A stretch of 34,672 bases of DNA from NCBI GenBank assembly GCA_050742975.1, contig JBOGDQ010000099.1:1-34672 (forward strand), given 5' to 3'. The stretch's first letter is position 1. Each line of letters opens with the position of its first letter. The position numbers and the translations under genes were made by a program. The notes below the pieces were generated by a model, which was not told the DNA's origin, searched no databases, and saw nothing but the letters and a program-made list of their open reading frames with translations. Positions 1 to 6,631 of this stretch are shown here, one piece after another. The DNA comes from JBDTGE01 sp050742975 (GTDB taxonomy: Bacteria; Actinomycetota; Actinomycetes; Mycobacteriales; Jatrophihabitantaceae).

Positions 1-79
1 GCAGGCACCTTCGGCCAGCCCCTGTCCTCCGCTCAGATCGGGGGAAGGCTCGTCCTTCGCCGAGACGGCTGATCGGACC

Positions 80-211
80 CAGTGGCGGTTCATGACCGGC
101 ATGCGCTTGGGCGCCGACCTCAACCTCGTCTCCACCCACCTCGGCGAGCTGGCGCCGGCCGCCAAGCGCGGCCGGATCTCCAACCTCACCTTCCTGGTCG
201 GCATCATCGGG
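80..211 (+). pseudogene. MFS transporter fragment
   Basis: About 44 codons read as the conserved stretch of a sugar-type major facilitator transporter around transmembrane helix 4. It runs from a W-R-F-x-T-G-x-x-L-G-A-D motif through E-L-A-P and K-R-G-R to a hydrophobic run ending V-G-I-I-G. Upstream the frame differs and contains a stop at 70-72. Downstream the similarity ends near 211, and the rest of the open frame reads through sequence antisense to the next pseudogene. There is no start, no further helices and no partner gene, so this is a decayed remnant. The family assignment rests on motif recognition only. Confidence 0.55.
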
Positions 212-253
212 CCCAGGTCTCCCGCTGAGCCGGTTCGTCGCGGAAGCGAAGGT

Positions 254-585
254 CTAGTCGTCGGCGCGGCCGGGCTGGATGATTCCGGTTTCGTAGGCGT
301 AGACGACGGCATGGACGCGGTCGCGCAGGCCCAGCTTGGCGAGCAGGCTGCCGACATGGGTCTTGACGGTTGCCTCGCCGAGGAACAGCTGGGCGGCGAT
401 CTGCCTGTTGGACATGCCGCGGCTCAGGTGTAGCAGCACCTCATGTTCGCGCTGGGTCAGGGCGGCAAGGGTGTAGGCAGCGTCGCCGGGGCGGGGTCGG
501 CGCACGAACTCGTCCAGCAGCCGGCGGGTGACGGCCGGCGCGATGAGCGCGTCACCGGCGGCCACGGCGCGGATGGCGGTGATCG
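254..585 (-). pseudogene. Truncated NarL/FixJ-type response regulator (DNA-binding half)
   Basis: The frame carries the end of a receiver-to-output linker (A-I-R-A-V-A-A-G-D) and a complete LuxR-type helix-turn-helix. That domain starts L-T-Q-R-E-H-E-V-L, continues G-M-S-N-R-Q-I-A-A-Q-L and ends in the recognition helix A-T-V-K-T-H-V-G-S-L-L. The phosphoacceptor receiver domain, normally about 120 residues before it, is missing. Just upstream on the same strand the sequence turns, in another frame, into the N-terminal half of a sensor kinase. The gene is therefore the downstream remnant of a kinase-regulator pair. Expression of the DNA-binding half alone is possible but no ribosome-binding site is evident. 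Confidence 0.75.
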
Positions 586-589
586 ATGA

Positions 590-992
590 GCAGCGTGACA
601 TCAGGACCGGCGACATTGCCGATCGGCTTGCCCTCGATGAGCGACGGGATGTCGGACAGCACCCCGATCGCCACCGTCACCCACGCCGCGCGTGCTGCCC
701 GCCCGTCGGCATAGGCCGAGGCGGAGTAGACCGCGATCAGCAAGGCGACGAACGGCTCCAGCGGTGGCTGCTGATCCAGCGGATAGAGGCCGAACAGCCA
801 GATCGACTGCACGACTGCGACGACCAGCAACGTCGCGAGCGGCCACCGGCGGCGCCAGGCGACCGGTGCCGCCATGGCGATGATGAACGGCAGATGCACC
901 CACTGCGAGCCCGGGAAGACACCGCCCAAGGCACCCGTGAACAGGTCGATCAGCCCGGTAGCGAGCAGCACGCCTCCTCTCACCAGCGTCAC
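590..992 (-). pseudogene. Truncated sensor histidine kinase (membrane half)
   Basis: About 130 residues look like the N-terminal membrane domain of a NarL-partner (HisKA_3-type) kinase. There are several hydrophobic helices, with A-W-R-R-R-W-P between the second and third and a paired Y-S-A-S-A-Y motif before the last. Similarity stops near 590. The dimerisation helix with its phospho-histidine and the whole ATPase domain are absent, and the sequence passes out of frame into the response-regulator remnant at 254-585. A GTG at 990-992 is the furthest start with coherent similarity. The broken junction argues for one deletion removing the kinase core and the receiver together. Confidence 0.7.
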
Positions 993-1133
993 GTGCCCGT
1001 GCGACCGCTACGACAACTGGTCGCCGCCTACGGTATCCCTGCCTGCGCCGTCGGCGGGTGAGTCGGCCGCCCGGTAGCCAACCCGACCAGAAGAGGTGGC
1101 CGCGCGAAAGTCGATACGCTTGCGCGCTTGCCC

Positions 1134-1151
1134 CTGGGGGTGCTACCCCAG
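1134..1151 (-). terminator. Weak stem-loop over the stop of the 96-residue protein gene
   Basis: CTGGGG and CCCCAG form a 6-bp stem around a 6-base loop that contains the TAG stop of the gene at 1143-1433. There is no T-tract, so this is only a possible terminator. Confidence 0.25.
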
Positions 1152-1433
1152 CTGGGCGAGTCCTCTTTGTAGGTCGTCCTGGTTCATGACCGGCATGAAG
1201 GTGACCTTCGCGCGCAGGCTCGTGAAGGCCGGCTCGGCGATCGCTGGAATGTCGGACGGGTCGGCGAGGTCGAAGAAGATGAATGCGGTACGGCTTCCGG
1301 ATTCGGTCCCGAAGTAGGTTGCCTCGGGCTTGGCCTTGTCCATGACCTGCTGCAGGATCTTCGGCAAGGTCCCGTCGGCGATCGCCTTGTTGCCGGCCTC
1401 GGTGTCCAGTTCCAGTTTGAGCATGCAGCGCAT
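1143..1433 (-). CDS. Small conserved protein of unknown function (96 aa)
   Basis: I know this as a conserved actinobacterial hypothetical type, not by function. It starts M-R-C-M-L-K-L-E-L-D-T. It has a central F-I-F-F-D-L-A-D-P-S-D-I-P segment and ends with a V-T-F-M-P-V-M-N motif. This alternation of strands and helices suggests a small alpha/beta (ferredoxin-like, probably dimeric) fold; there is no signal peptide or membrane helix. The ATG at 1431-1433 is chosen because GGAAGG precedes it at normal spacing; upstream in-frame codons are arginine- and proline-rich and look non-coding. It is divergent from the MarR gene at 1752, a usual arrangement for a regulator and its target. Confidence 0.7.
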   Translation of the reverse strand: MRCMLKLELDTEAGNKAIADGTLPKILQQVMDKAKPEATYFGTESGSRTAFIFFDLADPSDIPAIAEPAFTSLRAKVTFMPVMNQDDLQRGLAQLG

Positions 1434-1751
1434 GGCTGATCCTTCCGGATAGGTTGATCGTCGCCGGTGCCGCGGTCGCGGTCCGGGTGAGGCTGCCACC
1501 AGCCGCGCCGGCGACATGCACGACGGGCATCGCCGGCGGTGCACAGCGGCTGTCGTCGCGAGGTCGGCGCGGCGACGTGGAACGAGGTCCTGTCACCGGT
1601 CATGCCGGCTCCCCCTAGGACCCTCCGGTACTGCGCCGGCTGTCCGGCGATGCCCGCGGGTGCATCGGCCAGGCTAACCAGCTTTCTCTCGAAAAACAAG
1701 AGAATCGAAATCCGAGCAAGGCCTCGGATACCCCTATACAGTCGTCTCGCC
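1434..1751. other. Divergent intergenic region between the small protein and MarR genes
   Basis: This 318-base region has no convincing gene. Its only distinctive parts are an A/T-rich patch holding the palindrome at 1684-1704 and a TATACA box at 1735-1740 just before the MarR start. Confidence 0.5.
1684..1704. promoter_or_regulatory. Candidate MarR operator palindrome
   Basis: TTCTCTCG and CAAGAGAA are inverted repeats matching at 7 of 8 positions, separated by five A residues. The site sits 48 bases before the MarR start in the only A/T-rich patch of the divergent region. Size and symmetry fit a MarR-family dimer site. The absence of a T-tract argues against a terminator. Confidence 0.45.
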
Positions 1752-2201
1752 ATGACCATTCGACCCGGGCCCGCCGACGACGTCACCCAACTGCGCGCCC
1801 TCCTTCTGGCCGGCCAGCGCTTCCGCCAGGCGATGGCCGGGCACTTCGAGCTCAGCCTGAGCGAGACCGTCGTGCTCGGCCACCTCGCCGACGCCGGCGG
1901 GCAGCTCGTACCCGGCGAACTCTCCGAACGCATGCTCATCGGGTCCGGCACGCTCACCGCCGTGATCGACCGGCTAGCGGGTGGCGGCTACGTCCAACGC
2001 CATCCGCATGCGCACGACCGCCGGCGAGTCCAGGTCGCACTCACCCCGGCCGGCCGGCGGGTCACCCGCTACGTCCGGCAGCACATGGAACGGGCGCTCG
2101 CAGCGGCAAACGCAGGGGCGGCAACGCCGCTGCCTCGGCTGGGGTCGCTCGCGGTGGCGCTCGACGCTGAGACCCGACGCATCCTGCGCCGTCGTGTGTG
2201 A
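1752..2201 (+). CDS. MarR-family transcriptional regulator
   Basis: This 149-residue protein has the MarR layout. A helical dimerisation segment comes first (R-A-L-L-L-A-G-Q-R-F-R), then a winged helix from about residue 45. It contains G-E-L-S-E-R-M-L-I-G-S-G-T-L-T, the recognition helix V-I-D-R-L, and the wing D-R-R-R-V-Q-V-A-L-T-P-A-G. The conserved D-R-R of the wing is intact. The ATG at 1752 is preferred because similarity begins there. TATACA lies at 1735-1740, so the transcript leader is probably very short. The gene is divergent from 1143-1433, and the palindrome at 1684-1704 is a likely binding site. The ligand cannot be told from sequence. Confidence 0.85.
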   Translation: MTIRPGPADDVTQLRALLLAGQRFRQAMAGHFELSLSETVVLGHLADAGGQLVPGELSERMLIGSGTLTAVIDRLAGGGYVQRHPHAHDRRRVQVALTPAGRRVTRYVRQHMERALAAANAGAATPLPRLGSLAVALDAETRRILRRRV

Positions 2202-2397
2202 GCTGCACGGCCCCGGTCGCCGGTAACGGGGTCGTGGTGGGGTTGACGGCGTTGCTGCTGACGCCCAGCATCCGGCGAGCGCGATCATGGACGGCGGGGA
2301 GCCGGGCGGGTCGGTGCACTCGCTCGTTCGGTAGGCGAGAACGACTGCGACGTGGGTAGGGGTGCGGTTGGCTCCTGCGCGGTAGGCGTTCGCGGCG

Positions 2398-2650
2398 CGT
2401 AGCGGGCATCCTGGTTCGCCTCGACGTGCTGTTGGTATCCCCACCCTGCCGCCGCGGCGGCGATCAGGACGCACGCGGCGGCCACCGACTGCCACAGCCA
2501 CCGGCGTGCTGCGCGGGGCCGAAGCGGCAGCACGTTCTGCCCGTCCGGTGGCAGCAGGCGGACCTGACCGATCGCGGCGAGCACGTCCGCGCGCAGCCCG
2601 TCCGGCGGATCGACGGCGCTGAGCTGGCTCAGCTCGGCCGCGGCGCGCAG
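2398..2650 (-). pseudogene. Anti-sigma factor (RskA-like) remnant
   Basis: On the minus strand about 84 residues read like the central part of an RskA/anti-sigma-K protein. There is a helix ending L-S-A-V-D-P-P-D-G-L-R-A-D-V-L-A-A-I, a basic linker, then one transmembrane helix (S-V-A-A-A-C-V-L-I-A-A-A-A-A-G-W). The N-terminal sigma-binding zinc domain is missing, because near 2650 the DNA becomes the coding strand of a sortase fragment pointing the other way. The periplasmic part fades after about 2398. No sigma-factor gene is adjacent. Assigned by pattern only. Confidence 0.5.
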
Positions 2651-2656
2651 GCCGCG

Positions 2657-3188
2657 AGCCCGGTCTCGGTCGTCCCGACCGGGTCCGGAACTGCACCTTC
2701 GGGCGGCGGGCACGGCACTGCGCGGGCGAGCACGACGCCGGCCAGCAGCGAACCGATCCTGGCCCGCTCGCTGCCGACGCACCTGTCCATCCCGGCCATC
2801 GGCGTTGACTCGGACCTGAAGCAGATCGGGCTCACCGTCGGCGGACAGATCCGGACACCACCGCTGGTCCGCGACTCGCACGCCTACCGGCTGGACGTCT
2901 CGCCGACGCCCGGCCAGCTCGGCCCGGCGACCATCATCGGTCACGTCGACTCGGCCGCCTACGGTCCCGGCGTGTTCTTCCGCCTCGGCGACCTGCGCCA
3001 GCGCGACACGATCTCGGTCACCCGCTGAGGGGACGGTCGCGGTGTTCGAGGTCGAACGGGTCGTCGAGTACCCGAAGGCCGAGTTCCCGACGCAGGCCGT
3101 GTACGGCAACACCGACCACGCCGCGCTACGGCTGATCACCTGTGGCGGCATGTTCGACGCGTCCAAGCGCAGCTACGAGAGCAACATC
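2657..3188 (+). pseudogene. Class E/F-like sortase, frameshifted and truncated
   Basis: Two consecutive frames together give most of a sortase domain. The first has a Ser/Thr/Pro-rich linker, L-S-I-P-A-I-G-V, and the catalytic-His motif I-I-G-H-V-D-S, then stops at 3026-3028 after S-V-T-R. The second resumes E-G-T-V-A-V-F-E-V-E-R-V-V-E-Y and reaches the catalytic-Cys motif L-I-T-C-G-G-M-F-D. Restoring two bases (one GC of a GCGC run) at about 3024 would rejoin the frames. The N-terminal membrane anchor and the last beta strand after S-Y-E-S-N-I are also missing, so it has at least three lesions. Confidence 0.75.
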
Positions 3189-3239
3189 CGAGCTGCGCCG
3201 GTCCTTGCGCCCGCCGCCCGGTCGGCGGACGCTGAGTTG

Positions 3240-3686
3240 GTGGACTTCTGGACGATCGAGGTTGTCGACGGGCCGACTTCGTCGGCACGCAGTTGGCGCG
3301 AAGCCCACGGTGAGAGCCTGGCCGAGGCCGCAGTGACCCACGGTGCGCAGGAGTGGACGTGGGTGGTGCGCGACTGGGGAGTCCTGCTCGAGGTGGCGTT
3401 CCGTGACGAGAGCGGCTGGCTCCGCTTCCGGTCGATCGTGGCGGTTCAGGCGGCGCTGGATGCGGTGCCCGATCCGGTCAACGGCATCCTCATCTACAGC
3501 GGTCGAGGTGGCAGCAGTGGGGCCACCCTGCCGCGACGGCCACGCCCCGTCCCGCTGGTCGGCGGCGCTGCCTTGCCCGAACCCGAACCCGAATTGCCAG
3601 GTAGGACGCCGGGGCTACAACAAGGTCGGTTCCAGCGACCACCGAACGACACCTCGTCCATCCCGGTGACTGTTCCCTCGCTGTAA
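3240..3686 (+). CDS. Uncharacterised actinobacterial protein (148 aa)
   Basis: After the sortase remnant the frame becomes a different protein: D-F-W-T-I-E-V-V-D-G, then S-W-R-E-A-H-G, a tryptophan-rich W-G-V-L-L-E-V-A-F segment, and A-L-D-A-V-P-D-P-V-N-G followed by a Gly/Pro/Arg-rich tail. I recall similar hypothetical proteins in actinobacteria but no function. GTG at 3240 is the best start, since similarity begins there, but the Shine-Dalgarno is poor and the frame is continuous with sortase codons upstream. No membrane segment or known motif is visible. It may be an intact short gene or another fragment. Confidence 0.45.
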   Translation: MDFWTIEVVDGPTSSARSWREAHGESLAEAAVTHGAQEWTWVVRDWGVLLEVAFRDESGWLRFRSIVAVQAALDAVPDPVNGILIYSGRGGSSGATLPRRPRPVPLVGGAALPEPEPELPGRTPGLQQGRFQRPPNDTSSIPVTVPSL

Positions 3687-3786
3687 CTCGCCTCCCGCTG
3701 GGTCCGGCTCTCCCCCGGACCGGCGACGGCGATGTCCGCAGCAGGATCCGCCTACAGCGGCGCCCGGCGACGGGGCGGCCCAGCGC

Positions 3787-3792
3787 TATGCT
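3787..3792 (+). promoter_or_regulatory. -10 box for the riboswitch-GDT1 transcript
   Basis: TATGCT lies at 3787-3792, which would start transcription at about 3799, one or two bases before the aptamer begins. No recognisable -35 is seen. Confidence 0.45.
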
Positions 3793-3800
3793 GGGCAACG

Positions 3801-3920
3801 CGAAGGGGAGTAGTCCCCAATCCGGTGAGTCGACATGCTGGCGCCCCGGCGCCCGGTTCCCAGGCCCGATCGCTCGGGTGGACGAGACCTTCGGCCCATG
3901 CCACCACGGCTGGGCCGAAG
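3801..3920 (+). ncRNA. Manganese riboswitch (yybP-ykoY) with expression platform
   Basis: The invariant L1 sequence GGGGAGTAG is at 3805-3813 and the L3-type sequence ACGAGACC is at 3882-3889. P1 pairs CGAAGG (3801-3806) with CCTTCG (3888-3893). An internal hairpin CCCGA-TCGC-TCGGG occupies 3865-3878. The 3' strand of P1 also begins a perfect 10-bp hairpin, CTTCGGCCCA (3889-3898) with TGGGCCGAAG (3911-3920). P1 and this hairpin therefore exclude each other. Inference: Mn(II) stabilises P1 and prevents the hairpin, switching on the exporter downstream. The hairpin has no T-tract, so transcriptional or translational control cannot be separated by eye. Confidence 0.9.
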
Positions 3921-3970
3921 AGGCCACCCATCCCCTCACCTCGGCCCGGTCACGACCGGAAGCCACCGCA

Positions 3971-4561
3971 ATGACCCTGGGTTTGATCGCGATCGTGTTC
4001 GCGATCATTTTGATCGCCGAACTGCCCGACAAGACCATGTTCGCTTCCCTGATGCTCGGCACCCGCTTCGCTGCCCGCTGGGTGTTCCTCGGCGCCGCCA
4101 CTGCCTTTCTCGTCCATGTGATCATCGCGGTCGGCGCGGGCAGTCTGCTCACGCTTCTCCCGCACCGGGTGCTGGAGTTCGTGGTCGCCGCACTCTTCCT
4201 GGCCGGCGCAGTGTTCATGCTGCTCGCCGCACGCGGCAAAGACGACGACCAGCACCCAGCACTGAGTGAGGGTGCCGTTAACGGTTCGGCATGGAAGGCC
4301 GTGGCGAGCGCCTTCCTCGTGATCTTCGTCGGCGAGTGGGGCGACATCACCCAGATCGCCACCGCGAACCTTGCCGCCAAGTACCACAACCCGATCGCCG
4401 TCGGCATCGGCGCAGTCCTCGGCCTATGGACAGCCGCGCTGCTGGCCATCACTGCCGGCAGGAGGTTGCTCCGCGTCCTGTCGGTGACCCTGCTGCACCG
4501 CCTCGGCGCGGCGATCTTCCTCGCATTCGCCATCTACTCGCTGGTCCAAGCCCTGCGCTAG
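3971..4561 (+). CDS. GDT1/TMEM165 (UPF0016) family manganese exporter
   Basis: This 196-residue membrane protein has two copies of the family's E-x-G-D-K/R-T/S-type motif. The first is E-L-P-D-K-T at about residues 18-23 and the second is E-W-G-D-I-T-Q in the second half. About six hydrophobic helices are split by a short charged loop. Members act as cation/H+ exchangers, and bacterial ones are implicated in Mn(II) export. The manganese riboswitch immediately upstream (3801-3920) supports that role here. ATG 3971 follows GGAAG at 8-base spacing. It is convergent with the membrane protein at 4606. Confidence 0.92.
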   Translation: MTLGLIAIVFAIILIAELPDKTMFASLMLGTRFAARWVFLGAATAFLVHVIIAVGAGSLLTLLPHRVLEFVVAALFLAGAVFMLLAARGKDDDQHPALSEGAVNGSAWKAVASAFLVIFVGEWGDITQIATANLAAKYHNPIAVGIGAVLGLWTAALLAITAGRRLLRVLSVTLLHRLGAAIFLAFAIYSLVQALR

Positions 4562-4605
4562 GCCTCGACCTCGTCCTACGCCGGGGTGAGGGTGCCAGCT
4601 GTCGG

Positions 4606-5088
4606 CTAATCGCTCGCCCGTACCGGGCGGTGCGCGAGACCGGCCGCCGCGTGGGTGCTCTGCCGCGCCCGGAGGAGGAGTGCGGCCAACAAAGCCAGCG
4701 CTGCCAGCGCAGCTACGCCTTCGGCCCAGGCGCTGAGCGTCTTCTTCGTGTACCAGACGGGCTCGTACATGTTCGGGAGTGGGCCGAACGCGCCCACGTC
4801 GACGTACCGGTAGACCACCACCGCCGCCGTCCCGCCCGCGCTGACCAGCAAGGCGAACGCCGCAGTGTAATGACGTGGGCGAACCAACAAGGCCGCGCCC
4901 GCGATCACCGCAAGGGTGCCCTCGGCGCGGAACAAGTCCGCCTGGCTCAGCGTGCTGGACTTGACGCCCGCATAGGCGGACGCCAGATCGAAATGCACGA
5001 ACGCGTCGACTGCGAGACCCGCCACCACAATGAGCGTCAGAACCGTGCGGATCGCCAAGCCGCTTCGTGCACCCATCGCAACCACCAT
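4606..5088 (-). CDS. Four-helix membrane protein of unknown function (160 aa)
   Basis: Four hydrophobic helices are visible. Conserved-looking loops are D-A-F-V-H-F-D-L-A-S-A-Y after helix 1, Q-A-D-L-F-R-A-E-G, and V-Y-R-Y-V-D-V-G-A-F-G-P-L-P-N-M-Y-E-P before a final helix. I recall this pattern from actinobacterial hypothetical membrane proteins; the function is unknown. The ATG at 5088 has GAGGG directly abutting it, so the ATG at 5074-5076, with GGTGG five bases upstream, is an equally good start and would shorten the protein by four residues. It lies 84 bases downstream of ribA on the same strand and could be the last gene of that operon. Confidence 0.7.
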   Translation of the reverse strand: MVVAMGARSGLAIRTVLTLIVVAGLAVDAFVHFDLASAYAGVKSSTLSQADLFRAEGTLAVIAGAALLVRPRHYTAAFALLVSAGGTAAVVVYRYVDVGAFGPLPNMYEPVWYTKKTLSAWAEGVAALAALALLAALLLRARQSTHAAAGLAHRPVRASD

Positions 5089-5172
5089 CCCTCGGTCAGC
5101 AAGACCCGGTCATCGAACGGCCATCACAAGAGGGTCCTCTTGGTCAGGACACGGCATCGCGCCGCAGCCGGT

Positions 5173-5925
5173 TCAGTCGAGTGTCGTGTCGGCGCAGGTG
5201 GTTGGCCGCAAGGCTGGGAGCTTCCGCGGGCGCTCGGGGTGCCTGGCGCCCTCGGTGAGCCGCTGCGCGTGCGGCCCGGCGAACGGGAAGACGAGCGTGT
5301 GGCCGCCGCGCGTGGCCTTGGCCGCGAGGTAGCTCAAGTTCGCCGCGGACAGGTGCGTTCTGGTCGGCACGCGCGCGGTCACGTTCACTCCGAGCCGGGT
5401 CAGCTGCGCGGCCTTGTCCGGGTTGTTGCTCAGCACGGCTACGCGCGTCAATCCCAGCGCCTGCATCATTTGCGCCGCTACGGTGTAGTCGCGTTCGTCC
5501 TCGGCGTAGCCGAGCGCGCGGTTGGCCTGGTAGGTGTCCAGGCCGGCGTCCTGCAACGCGTAGGCGTCGAGTTTGGCGTAGAGCCCGATGCCGCGTCCCT
5601 CCTGCCGCAGGTACAGCAGGAAGCCGCCGGCGTCAGCGATCCGCTCCACGGCCTCACGCAGCTGCGGCCCGCAGTCACAGCGTTGGCTGCCGAATACGTC
5701 GCCGGTCAGGCACTCGCTGTGCGGCCGGACGAGCGGCACTGCATCGGGGCCCGCGTCCGGGGTGAGCCGGCTGGCGCGGTCGCCCAGACCGAAGGCGAGA
5801 TGTTCGCGGCCGTCGGCCAGCCCGTCGAAGGTGAACACGCGTGCGGTCGTGGCGTATCCGTCCGCGAACCGCAACGGCACCATCACCTGGCCGCGGATCG
5901 TCGCGGCGCACAACGCTCCTGGCAT
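5173..5925 (-). CDS. ribA: GTP cyclohydrolase II
   Basis: This enzyme opens the imidazole ring of GTP, releasing formate and pyrophosphate. The 250 residues contain the zinc motif H-S-E-C-L-T-G-D-V-F-G-S-Q-R-C-D-C (Cys72, Cys83, Cys85). They also have the Y-L-R-Q-E-G-R-G-I-G-L loop, A-Y-A-L-Q-D with Tyr122 (equivalent to E. coli Tyr105), D-E-R-D with Arg145 (the proposed guanylyl-transfer residue), and S-N-N-P-D-K. The C-terminal 40 residues are longer than in E. coli. The ATG at 5925 has GGAGG at good spacing. It is a stand-alone RibA without a RibB domain, 13 bases after the RibD-like reductase, and away from any ribE/ribH. It therefore probably serves the local cluster, not general riboflavin supply. 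Confidence 0.93.
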   Translation of the reverse strand: MPGALCAATIRGQVMVPLRFADGYATTARVFTFDGLADGREHLAFGLGDRASRLTPDAGPDAVPLVRPHSECLTGDVFGSQRCDCGPQLREAVERIADAGGFLLYLRQEGRGIGLYAKLDAYALQDAGLDTYQANRALGYAEDERDYTVAAQMMQALGLTRVAVLSNNPDKAAQLTRLGVNVTARVPTRTHLSAANLSYLAAKATRGGHTLVFPFAGPHAQRLTEGARHPERPRKLPALRPTTCADTTLD

Positions 5926-5938
5926 CGGGCCTCCTCGG

Positions 5939-6631
5939 TCAGTCCGTCCGACAACGCGTCGAGAGCGTGTAACGCAGCAGCACCACGTCACCGATCCGTC
6001 GCACCTCCGCGAGCGCAGCGCGCCGATCCGGATTCCACGGGAACCGGCCGTCATCGACAAACCTGCGGGCGGCAGAGTCGCCGACGAAGACCGGGGCGAC
6101 GGCAAGGTGCAGTTCGTCGGCCAGGTCGGCGGTCAGGAACTGCGTGAGCACCGACCCGCCGCCCTCGACCATCAGCAGCCGCACGCCCCGGGCATACAGG
6201 TCCTCGCTGATCCGCCGCATCGTTATCGGCTCGCCGCCGTCGACCAGGGTCGCCACCGGTTCAAGCTGATCGCGGGCCTCGGCCACCGTCGTGCTCTCGC
6301 AATAGACGAGTTTGGCGCTCTCGCCGGTCGTGAAGAAGTTCGCGCCGGGGTCCAGCTTGGCCCGCCCGGTCACGGTGACCTTGATCGGTGTGGACGGACG
6401 TCCACTGGCCACCCGCGCATCCTGTCGTGCCTGCGTGCGCACCAGTAGCCGCGGGTTGTCGTTGCGGACGGTGGCCGCACCGACAAGGATCGCGTCGCAG
6501 CCGGCGCGCAACGCGTCGACCCGGTCGAGGTCGGCGTCGTTGGACAGCAGCAGCCGCCTCTCGGTGGCGCCGCCGAGATAGCCGTCGATCGACATGCAAC
6601 AGCTCAGCACGGTGTAGGGGCGCTCAGCCAT
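5939..6631 (-). CDS. RibD C-terminal-type reductase (dihydrofolate reductase superfamily)
   Basis: At 230 residues this is a single NADPH-dependent reductase domain like the C-terminal half of RibD, which reduces the ribosyl chain of ribosylaminopyrimidine phosphates. Motifs in order: S-C-C-M-S-I-D-G-Y-L-G, D-A-I-L-V-G-A-A-T-V-R-N-D-N-P-R-L, L-L-M-V-E-G-G-G-S-V-L, and D-E-L-H-L-A-V-A-P-V-F-V-G-D. There is no deaminase domain. ATG 6631 overlaps the stop of the upstream membrane-protein gene by eight bases, and ribA follows after 13 bases, so translation is probably coupled. The likely substrate is the GTP cyclohydrolase II product, reduced before or without deamination. That is inference. Confidence 0.88.
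   Translation of the reverse strand: MAERPYTVLSCCMSIDGYLGGATERRLLLSNDADLDRVDALRAGCDAILVGAATVRNDNPRLLVRTQARQDARVASGRPSTPIKVTVTGRAKLDPGANFFTTGESAKLVYCESTTVAEARDQLEPVATLVDGGEPITMRRISEDLYARGVRLLMVEGGGSVLTQFLTADLADELHLAVAPVFVGDSAARRFVDDGRFPWNPDRRAALAEVRRIGDVVLLRYTLSTRCRTD

Noticed and set aside
3240..3686. C-terminal extension of the sortase as a fusion protein
   Set aside because: The sortase lacks its last strand and the downstream segment resembles a separate protein family, so a functional fusion is unlikely.
4291..6147. A 618-codon plus-strand frame over the membrane-protein, ribA and reductase genes
   Set aside because: It is antisense to three genes with clear family motifs, and its own product is low-complexity and arginine-rich.
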